Shown here one piece after another: positions 41,711 through 51,187 of a stretch of 64,000 nt of DNA. Source of the DNA: Lachnospiraceae bacterium (lineage in GTDB: Bacteria; Bacillota; Clostridia; Lachnospirales; Lachnospiraceae); NCBI GenBank assembly GCA_030825115.1, contig JAPJQL010000006.1, forward strand, positions 65,205 through 129,204, written 5' to 3'. Under the pieces are notes generated by a model, which did no database searches, was not told the origin of the DNA, and saw only the letters and a list, made by a program, of their open reading frames with translations. Positions within the stretch are counted from its first letter, which is position 1. Every line of letters begins with the position of its first letter. The translations under genes and the position numbers were made by a program.

Positions 41711-42820
41711 ATGGTTAAGGTTGGTATTTTGTCCATGCAAAGAATTTTGAACTATGGTTCTTTCTTACAGGCATATGGTTTAAAAAGTATATTGGAGGAT
41801 ATCGGGTGTGAAGTTCAGTTTGTGGACTATCATCCTGGAGAATGCTTGATTCCTTCCAATGAGGGAACAGGTTTGAATCGGAAAATTTCAAAGGTATTTG
41901 AAACCTTTCGTTATAAAGCTCCCTTTGCGGAAAAGTTGCGGTTTATCCGCTATAAAAAGAACTATGCATCGAATTACTATCCTTTACTTGGAATTACATC
42001 TGAAATGAATTACAGACCTGCTGTAGATATTCTTGTAATAGGAAGCGATGAGGTATTCAACTGCGTTCAGAATAATACAAATGTGGGATATTGTCCGGAA
42101 TTGTTTGGGGTAAATTCTAATGCAAAAAAAGTGATTAGTTATGCTGCATCTTTTGGTAACACTACAGCAGAAAAGCTGGAACAGTATCACGTGTCTGAAG
42201 AAGTTGGCGGTTGGCTGAATGAGCTGTCCGCTATCTCGGTGAGAGATAAAAATAGTGGCAGCATTGTAAATAAACTAACGGGAGGGATACCCGAATTTCA
42301 TTTAGATCCTGTGTTGATGTATGACTTTCGGAATAAATGTAAAGAAATTCCGACAAGCGTGAAGGAAAGCAACTATATGATTCTTTACGGATACTCTGGT
42401 CGTTTCAGTGAAGATGAATGTCAGGCGATTAGAACATACGTCAATAAAAAGGGATTAAAAGTATTCTGTATCGGCGGCGTACAAAATTGCTGTGATAGAT
42501 TTTTGGATTGTGATCCATTCGAGGTTATCGCGTATTTTCAGCATGCTGACTGTGTTGTAACGGATACATTTCATGGGAGCATTCTATCAGTTATCACACA
42601 TAGACAGTTTGCAGCAGTTGTTCGGAACAGCGGCTATGGTAATTCTGAAAAGCTGACGGATTTGTTGGAGCAGCTTGGTTTGGAAAATCGAGTATTAGAT
42701 CGTGTAGGAAGACTGCCTGAGTTGTTAGATTCAAAGATCAACTATGCTACAGTGGATAAGGTAATCAAGCTAGAACGCCAAAGGACATATGGATATTTGG
42801 AAAAGGAGATAAAAGAGTAA
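41711..42820 (+). CDS. Polysaccharide pyruvyl transferase family protein
   Basis: The 369-aa protein belongs to the PS_pyruv_trans family, which adds pyruvate ketals to sugars, although many members near coenzyme F420-type oxidoreductases have unknown roles. Evidence: KVGILSMQRILNYGSFLQAYGLKSILE at the N-terminus, IGSDEVFNCVQN, VSYAASFG-like, and the C-terminal VVTDTFHGSILSVI motif. AAGAGGAGGAGCT gives the ribosome site. Its stop shares a base with the next start (TAATG). Confidence 0.88.
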   Translation: MVKVGILSMQRILNYGSFLQAYGLKSILEDIGCEVQFVDYHPGECLIPSNEGTGLNRKISKVFETFRYKAPFAEKLRFIRYKKNYASNYYPLLGITSEMNYRPAVDILVIGSDEVFNCVQNNTNVGYCPELFGVNSNAKKVISYAASFGNTTAEKLEQYHVSEEVGGWLNELSAISVRDKNSGSIVNKLTGGIPEFHLDPVLMYDFRNKCKEIPTSVKESNYMILYGYSGRFSEDECQAIRTYVNKKGLKVFCIGGVQNCCDRFLDCDPFEVIAYFQHADCVVTDTFHGSILSVITHRQFAAVVRNSGYGNSEKLTDLLEQLGLENRVLDRVGRLPELLDSKINYATVDKVIKLERQRTYGYLEKEIKE

Positions 42821-44592
42821 TGTATACAGAATTAAAAGCGTATCAGATCATTATTGCGCTGTTAAAAGAATATGGAATTCGTCATTGCGTTCTTTCGGCA
42901 GGAAGCAGAAATGTTCCCTTTGTTCATTCTGTAGAGGAAGATCCATATTTTGAGTGCTACTCTGTTGTAGATGAAAGAAGCGCAGGATATTTTGCGTTGG
43001 GATTAGCACAGGAAACTCAGGAGCCTGTAGTGATTTCTTGTACATCTTCAACAGCCACATGTAACTACTGGCCTCCGGTTGCCGAAGCATTTTATCAGGG
43101 AGTTCCAATTATTGTCCTTACAAGTGACCGTGATCCAGCTATGCTGGGGCAGTGGGAAGATCAGATGATCGACCAAGTGGGGATGTATGATCGCCATGTG
43201 AGAAAATCTGTTAACCTTCCTATTGTTGATACAAAGGCAGACGAAATTTTCTGCCAGCGGTTGGTAAATGAAGCTTTGCTGGAGTTGAATCATCATGGGA
43301 CAGGGCCAGTTCACATCAATGTTCCTATGCTGTCATATAATAATTCGTTTAATGTAAAGGAACTCCCGAAAGTAACGAGAATTGACAGACTTTGCATGGA
43401 AGATGACAGCGAACTTTGGAGCGAAAAAATTAAAAAGCTAAAAAAAGCAAAGAGAGTATTGGTGGCTTGCGGACAATCGAGTTATGTGTCACCTGAATTA
43501 TTGGCAGGTGTCAGGAGTTTTTTTGAACGGTTCAATGCAACGGTTGCAGTAGAGTACATGAGCAATATAGAACTGGAACAGGCGATTAATACCTCAGTTT
43601 GTATGGACAGCAGATATGTGATCAACAAAAAAGTTGAAGAATTGCTTCCTGATATTGTGGTTTCCTTTGGTGGAAATATCATGTCCAATATCAAAGAGCA
43701 GCTACGAAAATTTGCTGGACAGTTTGAGCATTGGCTGATTCAGCCGGATGGACGAATTGTTGATCTGTTTAAGAGCATCACCACCGTTTTTGAATGTTCT
43801 CCAGAATACTTTTTCCAATACTGTGAAGATCAAACATCAGAAAATGATGTGAATAATAAAATGTATGACAACGAATGGAAACAATACATAGATCAGATCG
43901 TTATTCCGGAATTTCCGTATTCTCATGTATGGGCAATTCAACAGGTTGTAGAAAAGATAAATAGTGGTTCCATCTTACACCTAAGCATTAATGACAGTAT
44001 CAGAATTACTAATTTCTTTAAATTGAATCCGAACATAAAAGTGTACGCCAATATAGGTACACATGGGATTGATGGCTGCCTCTCATCGTTTTTAGGACAG
44101 GCAATTGCAAGTAAGAAACCAAGTTATCTGGTCATTGGAGATTTGGCTTTTTTCTATGATATGAATGCAATGCGCTTGAGACATATTGGAAAAAATGTTC
44201 ATGTTTTGCTGATCAACAATGAAGGTGGATCTGAATTTTATTTCAATAGAATGTGGAAGAACGATGCAAGTGATTTGCATACGACTGCGAGACATCATAC
44301 CGTTGCAGAGGGTTGGGTAAAGTCAAACGGGTTTAAATATCTGTGTGCGCACGATAAAACCTCATTGGCAAAGTGCTTACCAGAGTTTATGGATGATAAT
44401 CAGGATGCTCCGGTTTTCCTTGAAGTGTTTACCGAGATGAAGTCAGACGCCGAAGTGATCTATGATTTTTTTGATATGAGCCGTCCTCGTGATTTGCAGT
44501 CTGAAACAATTCGAAAGAGCAAAGAGTTGATCAAATCCACCATCGGACAGGAAAAGGCTCAAAAAATTGCAGGCTTGTTTTCCAAGAGATAA
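42820..44592 (+). CDS. MenD-like thiamine-diphosphate enzyme, copy 1
   Basis: The 590-aa protein resembles MenD (SEPHCHC synthase). LSAGSRNVPFVHS corresponds to the MenD PGSRS region, VVDERSAGYFALGLA holds the ThDP-activating glutamate, and SCTSSTATCNYWPPVAEA follows. The cofactor motif is GTHGIDGCLSSFLGQA ... IGDLAFFYDMNA ... INNEGG. Menaquinone genes are not nearby; the setting is a polysaccharide locus, so a carbon-carbon bond-forming step on a sugar or side chain is a plausible but unproven role. A second, frameshifted copy follows directly. Confidence 0.88.
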   Translation: MYTELKAYQIIIALLKEYGIRHCVLSAGSRNVPFVHSVEEDPYFECYSVVDERSAGYFALGLAQETQEPVVISCTSSTATCNYWPPVAEAFYQGVPIIVLTSDRDPAMLGQWEDQMIDQVGMYDRHVRKSVNLPIVDTKADEIFCQRLVNEALLELNHHGTGPVHINVPMLSYNNSFNVKELPKVTRIDRLCMEDDSELWSEKIKKLKKAKRVLVACGQSSYVSPELLAGVRSFFERFNATVAVEYMSNIELEQAINTSVCMDSRYVINKKVEELLPDIVVSFGGNIMSNIKEQLRKFAGQFEHWLIQPDGRIVDLFKSITTVFECSPEYFFQYCEDQTSENDVNNKMYDNEWKQYIDQIVIPEFPYSHVWAIQQVVEKINSGSILHLSINDSIRITNFFKLNPNIKVYANIGTHGIDGCLSSFLGQAIASKKPSYLVIGDLAFFYDMNAMRLRHIGKNVHVLLINNEGGSEFYFNRMWKNDASDLHTTARHHTVAEGWVKSNGFKYLCAHDKTSLAKCLPEFMDDNQDAPVFLEVFTEMKSDAEVIYDFFDMSRPRDLQSETIRKSKELIKSTIGQEKAQKIAGLFSKR

Positions 44593-44605
44593 GTGAGGTC
44601 AGAAG

Positions 44606-46379
44606 ATGTATACAGAATTAAAATCATATCAGATTATTATAGCACTGCTTAAGAAGTATGGAATCAGGCACTGTGTTTTGTCCGCAGGAAGCAGAAATGT
44701 ACCTTTTGTACATTCCGTGGAAGAAGATCCGGACTTTACCTGTTATTCCATCGTTGATGAACGAAGTGCGGGTTATTTTGCTCTGGGATTAGCACAAGAA
44801 TTGAATGAGCCTGTGGTTCTTTCCTGTACTTCATCAACGGCAACCTGTAATTACTATCCACCAGTTGTTTTGGCATACAAGCAAAATGTGCCGCTTGTTG
44901 TACTGACAAGTGATAGAAATCCTGCGATGTTGAGACAGCGTGAAGATCAGATGATCGATCAAGTTGATATGTTCGGTCAAAATATTAAGAAAGCTGTAAA
45001 TCTTCCTATTGTAAATGACGGGGATGATTTTATATATTGCCAGCGGTTGGTCAACGAAGCATTGATGGAACTGGATCACCATGGAAAAGGTCCTGTTCAG
45101 ATCAATATTCCGATGAAGGCATATAACAATTCGTTCAATGTCTCTGTACTTCCAGAAGTAACCAAAATTGAACGACTTGACCTTTCTATGAGAGAATCTT
45201 TATGGGCATCCAAGGTACAGAAGCTAAAGCAAGCCAAACGGATACTGGTTGTATGTGGTCAAAACAGCTCTGTGCCAGATAGATTGAAACAGTCATTGAC
45301 TGATTTCTTTGAAAGATTTAATTGTTCGCTTTCTATGGAATACATGGCAAATGTTTCCGAAGCGGGGGGGGGTAATAAACACATCGCTGTGTATGGATAC
45401 CCGTTATATTACGGATAAGAAGTTCAAAGAATTTCTTCCAGATATTGTTATCTCCTTTGGTGGGAATATTATGTCTGGAATAAAAGATATGCTGAGAAAG
45501 TTTCCAGGGCAATTTGAACACTGGCTTATTGATCCAAGCGGGACTGTGTGCGATTTATTCAAAAGTATAACTATGCTTTTAGAGTGTACACCAGAATGGT
45601 TCTTTGAATTCTGTGTTAGTCAGGCAGGAAGCAACAAAAACGATAGAGTATACCATGATTCCATTCGTGCCTATGCGGATAGTGTCGTTTTTCCCGAGTT
45701 CGAGTATTCCAATGTGTATGCAATTAAAAATGTGGTTGAGCGCATTCCTTCCGGAAGCAGATTACATCTGAGCATCAATGATGCTATCAGAATCACAAAC
45801 TTCTTCAAAATTGATCCAGGAGTTAAAGTGTATGCCAACATCGGAACACATGGCATTGATGGATGTATGTCGAGCTTGTTGGGACAGGCAAGAATGATTG
45901 ATGAAAACTGCTATTTAATTATCGGTGACTTGGCGTTTTTCTATGATATGAATGCATTTTGCACGAATGACATCAAAAATAATGTCAGGATTCTTCTTTT
46001 AAATAATCAGGGTGGCGAAGAATTCTATTATAACGGTGTTTGGAAAAATGAAGCAAGTGATTTACATACCACAGCCCGTCATAACACGAAGGCTGGCGAA
46101 TGGGTAAAGGAAAATGACTTCCGATATTTACCGGTCTATGATAGGGCTTCGTTTGAAGCTGCCTTACCAGAATTTATGGCTGAACACTCTGAATGTCCAA
46201 TATTAATGGAAGTTTTTACAGAGATGAGAAAAGATTCTCAAGTGATTTTTGATTTTTACGACTTAAGTCGTCCTCGTGATCTTCAGTCAGAAGTTATCCG
46301 TAAGAGCAAGGAGATTGTAAAACGGACGATTGGTCAGGAAAAAGCACAGGCGATAGTAGGCAAGTTTTTGAAAAAATAG
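44606..46379 (+). pseudogene. MenD-like enzyme, copy 2, frameshifted at a G9 tract
   Basis: This tandem paralogue of the preceding gene is similar along its whole length (same MYTELK-SYQIIIALLKKYGIRHCVLS opening and a QEKAQAIVG end). Reading stops at 45418 because the frame changes at a run of nine G (45364-45372); the downstream frame continues to 46379 with INTSLCMDTRY matching copy 1. A G8 run would join the frames. All catalytic motifs (DERSAGYFALG, GTHGIDGCMSSLLGQA, IGDLAFFYDMNA) are intact in their halves, so the gene may be switched off reversibly and not dead. Confidence 0.85.
45364..45372 (+). repeat. Poly-G tract (G9) in MenD-like copy 2
   Basis: Nine consecutive G followed by TAATAA. 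The tract is the exact point where the reading frame changes. G8 or G11 would restore one 590-residue frame. Confidence 0.9.
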
Positions 46380-46390
46380 GAGTATTTGAA

Positions 46391-47251
46391 ATGGGATATA
46401 AAAGAGTCATACGGAAAATCGCGAAGTTCATTCTCGCCTCACAACCTGAAACTTTTACTAAGGTTGAGGTAGCCCAGATTAATTACGGCGGTATTCTGGC
46501 GGGAAAGAAAATTCTGATAACTGGTGGAGGTCGTGGATTAGGTTACTATATGGCGAAGAAATTCATTTCAGAAGGCGCGGAAGTGGTTATCGCCGGAAGA
46601 ACGGAAAGCACACTCAAAAACGCTTGTAGTGAATTAGGCGCGAAGTGTCAGTATGTTGTTTTTGATGTATCGGATGTAAATGGAATTGACGGATTCTTAA
46701 AAAACAGCAAGGCGAAACTTGGTGGAACCATTGATTGCTTAATTAGTAATGCAGGTCTTTCTCTACATGAGAATCACTTCACAAATGTAACTGTCGAAGG
46801 TTTTGATGCACAGTTTAATACCAATTTCAGAGGACCGTATTTCTTAAGTAAGGCGTTTCTGGAAATGAAACTGGCAAAAAAGGAACCTTCAGGACAACTA
46901 TTGATGATTACCAGTGAAACAGGGAATCAGTGTTATGACATCCCTTATGGGATGACAAAAGCAGCTGGTAACAGCCTAACCCGTGCATTATCCAGAAGGG
47001 TGTACAAGTCGGGGATTCGTGTAAATGCAATTGCTCCAGGGGTTACATTATCGGACATGACAAAAGATTATGCGGAAGCTGCAGATGGAAATATGACTCG
47101 CGAGTGTGCATCTGGGCGAATCTTTATGCCAGAAGAAGTTGCAGAGGTGGCTTGTTTTATTCTGAGTGATGCTGCCAAGTGTATTTCTGGTGAAGTTATA
47201 CATTGCAATGCGGGAAATCATCTGAAGGCATTTTGGGATGAAAGCGATTAA
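46391..47251 (+). CDS. Short-chain dehydrogenase/reductase (SDR)
   Basis: The 286-aa NAD(P)-dependent oxidoreductase has TGGGRGLG (nucleotide loop), ISNAGLSLHENH, and the catalytic Ser and YGMTK motif in ITSETGNQCYDIPYGMTKAAGN. The order of motifs is classical. An extra N-terminal 30-residue segment is basic and hydrophobic. The gene begins 12 bases after the second MenD-like gene, so it may reduce the product of that ThDP enzyme. Substrate unknown. Confidence 0.9.
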   Translation: MGYKRVIRKIAKFILASQPETFTKVEVAQINYGGILAGKKILITGGGRGLGYYMAKKFISEGAEVVIAGRTESTLKNACSELGAKCQYVVFDVSDVNGIDGFLKNSKAKLGGTIDCLISNAGLSLHENHFTNVTVEGFDAQFNTNFRGPYFLSKAFLEMKLAKKEPSGQLLMITSETGNQCYDIPYGMTKAAGNSLTRALSRRVYKSGIRVNAIAPGVTLSDMTKDYAEAADGNMTRECASGRIFMPEEVAEVACFILSDAAKCISGEVIHCNAGNHLKAFWDESD

Positions 47252-47311
47252 AATAGATATGGAAGAATGCTATGGGTTAATAAATTATGTTGAAATGCAG
47301 GAGGAGTAGTA

Positions 47312-47788
47312 ATGAAGGGTAACGGAAATGGAATGAAAACATTATTTCAAAAGGCATATTTTATGCTGCTTCCTAAATCTGATCAGAGGACGCAGTACAT
47401 ATATAAGCATCGAAATGAGTTTCATCACATAGGAGATGGTTGTTTTTTTCAAATCAGAAAGTTCCCGTCAGATCCTGAAATGCTATCCTTCGGAAATAAT
47501 GTAAAGGTGTCTGCGGATGTCCGATTTATCAACCATGATATTATCGGAAGAATGCTGAATGATAAGTATAGAAGTACAGTCTTTAAACCTAAAATGGGTT
47601 GCATTTCGGTAGGCGATAATGTTGTTATTGGGATGAATGCAACGATTATGCCGGATGTCAAGATTGGCTCGAATGTTATTGTGGCGGCAGGAGCAATCGT
47701 TACAAAGGACATTCCAGACAATCAGGTCTGGGGGGGGGTACCGGCTCGTTGCATAGGGACATTCGATGAACTCGTGAAGAAATGGTAA
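47312..47788 (+). CDS. Hexapeptide-repeat acyltransferase, intact, with an in-frame G9 tract
   Basis: The 158-aa left-handed beta-helix acetyltransferase shows repeats such as ISVGDNVVIGMNATIMPDVKIGSNVIVAAGAIVTKD, then WGGVPARCIG near the end. It probably O-acetylates a sugar of the polymer. The codons for Trp-Gly-Gly-Val are written as a run of nine G followed by TA (47730-47738). At G9 the frame is intact; gain or loss of one G would remove the last 17 residues or so. Ribosome site GCAGGAGGAGTAGTA. Confidence 0.88.
   Translation: MKGNGNGMKTLFQKAYFMLLPKSDQRTQYIYKHRNEFHHIGDGCFFQIRKFPSDPEMLSFGNNVKVSADVRFINHDIIGRMLNDKYRSTVFKPKMGCISVGDNVVIGMNATIMPDVKIGSNVIVAAGAIVTKDIPDNQVWGGVPARCIGTFDELVKKW
47730..47738 (+). 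repeat. Poly-G tract (G9) in an acyltransferase gene, in frame
   Basis: Nine G followed by TACC, inside the WGGVPA codons. This is the only one of the four long G tracts in the window that leaves its gene intact. Confidence 0.9.
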
Positions 47789-47908
47789 GATGTTCAATTA
47801 TTATCAATAGAGGAGCGATGGATGAAATTCGAGGAAAATCACGCTAAGTAGGAGCATTTTGAATGCGTGATTGACGGTACTGTAGGATGTCATCGTTGGG
47901 GGAATTTT

Positions 47909-48805
47909 ATGGAAAATGTTGTGTGTGTAATGATTGCTTCGTTTAATGGGGAGCAATTCATTTCTGAACAGATTGACAGTATCTTGAATCAAGAAGGTAT
48001 TAAGCCAACTATTTTGGTAAGAGATGATGGTTCAACAGATAGTACTGTAGAAGTATTGGAGAGTTATAAAAGGCTAGGAGACCTAGATTGGTACAGTGGG
48101 GAACACTTGAATGTGGCGAAAGGATTTCTTTCATTAATACAGCATGCACCAAATTGCGAGTATTATGCTTTCTGTGACCAAGATGATGTCTGGGATTTAG
48201 ATAAATTGAAAATAGCTGTAGAGAGACTGAGTGAGGTCGATGCAGATAAACCCGCATTGTATTGCTGTGGTTCAAGGCTTGTGAATCGGAATTTAGAATT
48301 CATTTCGGAACACAGGTTGGATACAAATAGAACACCATTGGCAAGGCTATTCTTCTCTGGTCTTGCCGGTAATACAATGGTGTTCAATAGGGCATTAAAA
48401 GAGAAATTGAGTCTCTGGATGCCACAGCATATGCGAATGCATGATACTTGGACATATAAAACGTGTCTGTGTCTTGGTGGGAAAATTATAATTGATTCCA
48501 ATCCGCATCTCGCATATAGACAGCATGGGGCAAATATAGTGGGTATGGAATTAACACTTAGACAGAAATTAAAGAAGTTTTGGGGAGTATTGAATGAGAA
48601 AGGAACTTTACCGGAACTGCAAGAGCTATTTGATGTATATGGCGAAGAAATGATTCCGAAATATAAAGGATTTTTAGATGACTTTTTGAAATGTAGAAAC
48701 AGCCTCTTGGATCGAATTCGAATAGCATTCTGTAAAGATATAGATTTTAACAATTCGATGTTCAATTTAGCTTTTAAGGTGAAAATATTGTTAGGAATCT
48801 TGTGA
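47909..48805 (+). CDS. Glycosyltransferase family 2 (rhamnosyltransferase-like)
   Basis: The 298-aa GT-A enzyme has VCVMIASFNGEQFISEQIDSIL, VRDDGSTDST for nucleotide binding and FCDQDDVWDLDKL as the metal-binding motif. The arrangement resembles alpha-L-rhamnosyl and related transferases, but donor and acceptor are not known. TTGGGGGAATTTT precedes the ATG at 47909; the upstream in-frame extension to 47867 lacks a ribosome site. The 120 nt before it carry no other gene. Confidence 0.9.
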   Translation: MENVVCVMIASFNGEQFISEQIDSILNQEGIKPTILVRDDGSTDSTVEVLESYKRLGDLDWYSGEHLNVAKGFLSLIQHAPNCEYYAFCDQDDVWDLDKLKIAVERLSEVDADKPALYCCGSRLVNRNLEFISEHRLDTNRTPLARLFFSGLAGNTMVFNRALKEKLSLWMPQHMRMHDTWTYKTCLCLGGKIIIDSNPHLAYRQHGANIVGMELTLRQKLKKFWGVLNEKGTLPELQELFDVYGEEMIPKYKGFLDDFLKCRNSLLDRIRIAFCKDIDFNNSMFNLAFKVKILLGIL

Positions 48806-48820
48806 TGGAGGTGGCGATAG

Positions 48821-49717
48821 ATGATAGGAATAATTTTAGCAGGCGGCAGTGGTACCAGACTTTACCCCTTGACGAAGGTAACATCCAAGCAGCTCCTGCC
48901 AATTTACGACAAACCTATGATTTACTATCCGATGTCTGTTCTGATGAATGCGGGCATCCGGGACATTTTGATTATTTCCACACCGCAGGATACGCCCCGT
49001 TTCCAAGATCTACTTGGCGATGGTCACCAGTTCGGTGTGCATTTGTCTTACGCTGTACAGCCTTCTCCAGATGGTTTGGCACAGGCGTTTATCATTGGTG
49101 CGGACTTCATCGGTGATGATACTGCTGCAATGGTGTTGGGTGACAACATCTTCACTGGTCACGGCTTGAAGAAGAGATTAAAAGCAGCGGTGGAAAATGC
49201 AGAGACTGGCAAGGGAGCTACTGTGTTTGGTTACTATGTGGATGACCCTGAACGTTTCGGTATCGTGGAGTTCGACAAGGATGGCAAGGCTGTCTCCATT
49301 GAGGAGAAGCCTGCCACGCCTAAGAGCAATTACTGCGTTACAGGTTTGTACTTCTATGACAACCGTGTAGTGGAGTACGCGAAGAATCTGAAACCTTCAG
49401 CTCGTGGTGAATTGGAAATTACTGATCTGAATCGCATTTATTTGGAAAATGGCGAACTGAATGTGGAACTGCTGGGCCAGGGCTTTACCTGGCTGGATAC
49501 AGGCACCCATGAAAGCTTGGTTGATGCCACAAACTTTGTCAAGACTGTGGAGAGTCACCAACACCGCAAGATTGGTTGTCTTGAGGAAATTGCTTACTTG
49601 AATGGTTGGATCACCAAAGAAGATGTGCTGGCAGTGTATGAGGTGCTGAAAAAGAACCAGTACGGTCAGTATCTGAAGGATGTTCTGGATGGAAAGTATC
49701 TGGACGTACTTCGCTAA
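48821..49717 (+). CDS. rfbA: Glucose-1-phosphate thymidylyltransferase
   Basis: RfbA makes dTDP-glucose, the first step of dTDP-L-rhamnose synthesis. GIILAGGSGTRLYPLTKVTSKQLLPIYDKPMIYYP is the classic N-terminus, with LGDNIFTGHG, VEFDKDGKAVSIEEKP and TWLDTGTHESL later. The 298 aa length is normal. Its base composition and codon use are richer in G+C than the surrounding glycosyltransferase genes, so the rfb segment has a different history. The downstream pathway genes rfbB and rfbC are damaged and rfbD is absent from the window. Confidence 0.96.
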   Translation: MIGIILAGGSGTRLYPLTKVTSKQLLPIYDKPMIYYPMSVLMNAGIRDILIISTPQDTPRFQDLLGDGHQFGVHLSYAVQPSPDGLAQAFIIGADFIGDDTAAMVLGDNIFTGHGLKKRLKAAVENAETGKGATVFGYYVDDPERFGIVEFDKDGKAVSIEEKPATPKSNYCVTGLYFYDNRVVEYAKNLKPSARGELEITDLNRIYLENGELNVELLGQGFTWLDTGTHESLVDATNFVKTVESHQHRKIGCLEEIAYLNGWITKEDVLAVYEVLKKNQYGQYLKDVLDGKYLDVLR

Positions 49718-49772
49718 AATCAGCAGAAAACATATTGATTGAGTGAATTGAGAAAGTAGAGGATTTACATAT

Positions 49773-50791
49773 ATGACAATTATCGTGACTAGCGGTGCTG
49801 GATTTATCGGTTCTAATTTTGTGTTCCACATGCTGGAAAAGTATCCGGACTACCGGATTATCTGCCTGGACAAGTTGACCTATGCTGGTAACCTGTCCAC
49901 CTTGGCCCCTGTAATGGACAATCCCAACTTCCGCTTTGTGAAGCTGGACATTTGTGACCGAGAGGGTGTTTACAAGCTGTTCGAGGAAGAGCATCCAGAC
50001 ATCGTGGTGAACTTTGCAGCAGAGTCTCATGTGGATCGCTCCATTGAGAATCCTGAGATTTTCCTGCAGACCAACATCCTGGGTACACAGGTACTGATGG
50101 ATGCTTGCCGGAAGTATGGTATCACTCGCTATCATCAGGTCTCAACTGATGAAGTCTACGGCGATCTGCCACTGGATCGTCCTGACCTGTTCTTTACCGA
50201 GGAGACCCCCATTCACACTAGCTCTCCTTACTCCAGCTCCAAGGCTGGTGCAGACCTGCTGATGCTGGCTTATCACAGAACCTACGGCTTGCCTGTAACC
50301 ATCAGTCGTTGTTCCAACAATTACGGTCCCTACCACTTCCCGGAGAAGCTGATTCCGTTGATGATTGCGAATGCTCTGAATGACAAACCTCTGCCTGTCT
50401 ATGGCGAAGGACTGAATGTCCGTGACTGGCTGTATGTAGAGGATCACTGTAAGGCGATTGATCTGATCATTCATAAGGGTCGTGTGGGAGAGGTCACAAC
50501 ATTGGCGGTCACAATGAGATGAAGAATATCGACATCGTGAAGATTATCTGCAAGGCACTGGATAAGCCTGAGAGCCTGATCACCTACGTCACGGATCGGA
50601 AAGGCCACGATATGCGCTACGTTATCGATCCAACCAAAATCCATAATGAGCTGGGCTGGCTGCCGGAAACCATGTTTGCCGATGGCATCCAGAAGACCAT
50701 CCAGTGGTATCTGGACAATAAGGAATGGTGGGAAACCATCATCTCTGGCGAGTATCAGAATTACTACGAAAAGATGTACGGAGATAGATAA
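49773..50791 (+). pseudogene. rfbB: dTDP-glucose 4,6-dehydratase, frameshifted
   Basis: The first 240 codons are a normal RfbB (TNILGTQVLMDACRKYG, STDEVYGDLPLD, YSSSKAGAD catalytic YxxxK). After GRVGEV the frame is lost: GTC-ACAACATTGGC reads where GTC-TAC-AAC-ATT-GGC is expected, i.e. one T missing after 50495. The correct frame resumes as NEMKNIDIVKIICKAL to 50791. In addition the Rossmann loop reads TSGAGFIG where TGGAGFIG is expected, a change at the first conserved glycine. The gene is probably non-functional unless the single-base deletion is a sequencing error. Confidence 0.88.
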
Positions 50792-51167
50792 ATGGATGAG
50801 TTGCGTAATTCCCCGAAATTAATCGGGGGGGGGGTACTCAACAAGCATTGATGTTGTAAAAGGTATTGGTATTGTTTTGATGGTGATGTGGCATGCTGGA
50901 TTCCCGTATACCCACTTCATCTACCTGTTTCATATGGAGATTTTCTTTACCGCATCTGGCTATTGCTGGAACGGGGAGAATAGTTCGTCCATAAAGAGTG
51001 TCTCCAAGTATATAGCTTGGAATGACCCTGCAATCGGTATTGCTTGGCCCATGCTGGTTGGAGAGTATAAAGGCACAGCCAGTGCTGAAGGATATTGCTT
51101 AGAAGATGGTACGAAGCTGAATCTGAGCGATAAGGATCAGAAGTGGCTTGGATTACAGAATAAGTGA
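50792..51167 (+). pseudogene. Acyltransferase-3 N-terminal fragment joined to an rfbC 3' remnant, with G10 tract
   Basis: An ATG at 50792 starts MDELRNSPKLI and enters a run of ten G (50825-50834). In the present frame translation stops soon after. With nine G it would continue as YSTSIDVVKGIGIVLMVMWH ... LFHMEIFFTASGYCW, the start of a membrane acyltransferase of family 3. After about 60 codons this joins, near 50978, to IAWNDPAIGIAWP ... LSDKDQKWLGL, which is the C-terminal end of a dTDP-4-dehydrorhamnose 3,5-epimerase (RfbC). The object is therefore a deletion scar: most of rfbC has been replaced by an acyltransferase fragment. Confidence 0.8.
50825..50834 (+). repeat. Poly-G tract (G10) in the acyltransferase fragment
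   Basis: Ten G followed by TACTC. Ten places the downstream acyltransferase codons out of frame; nine would restore it. Confidence 0.9.
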
Positions 51168-51187
51168 GTTATTAGAGGAAAATTGAG

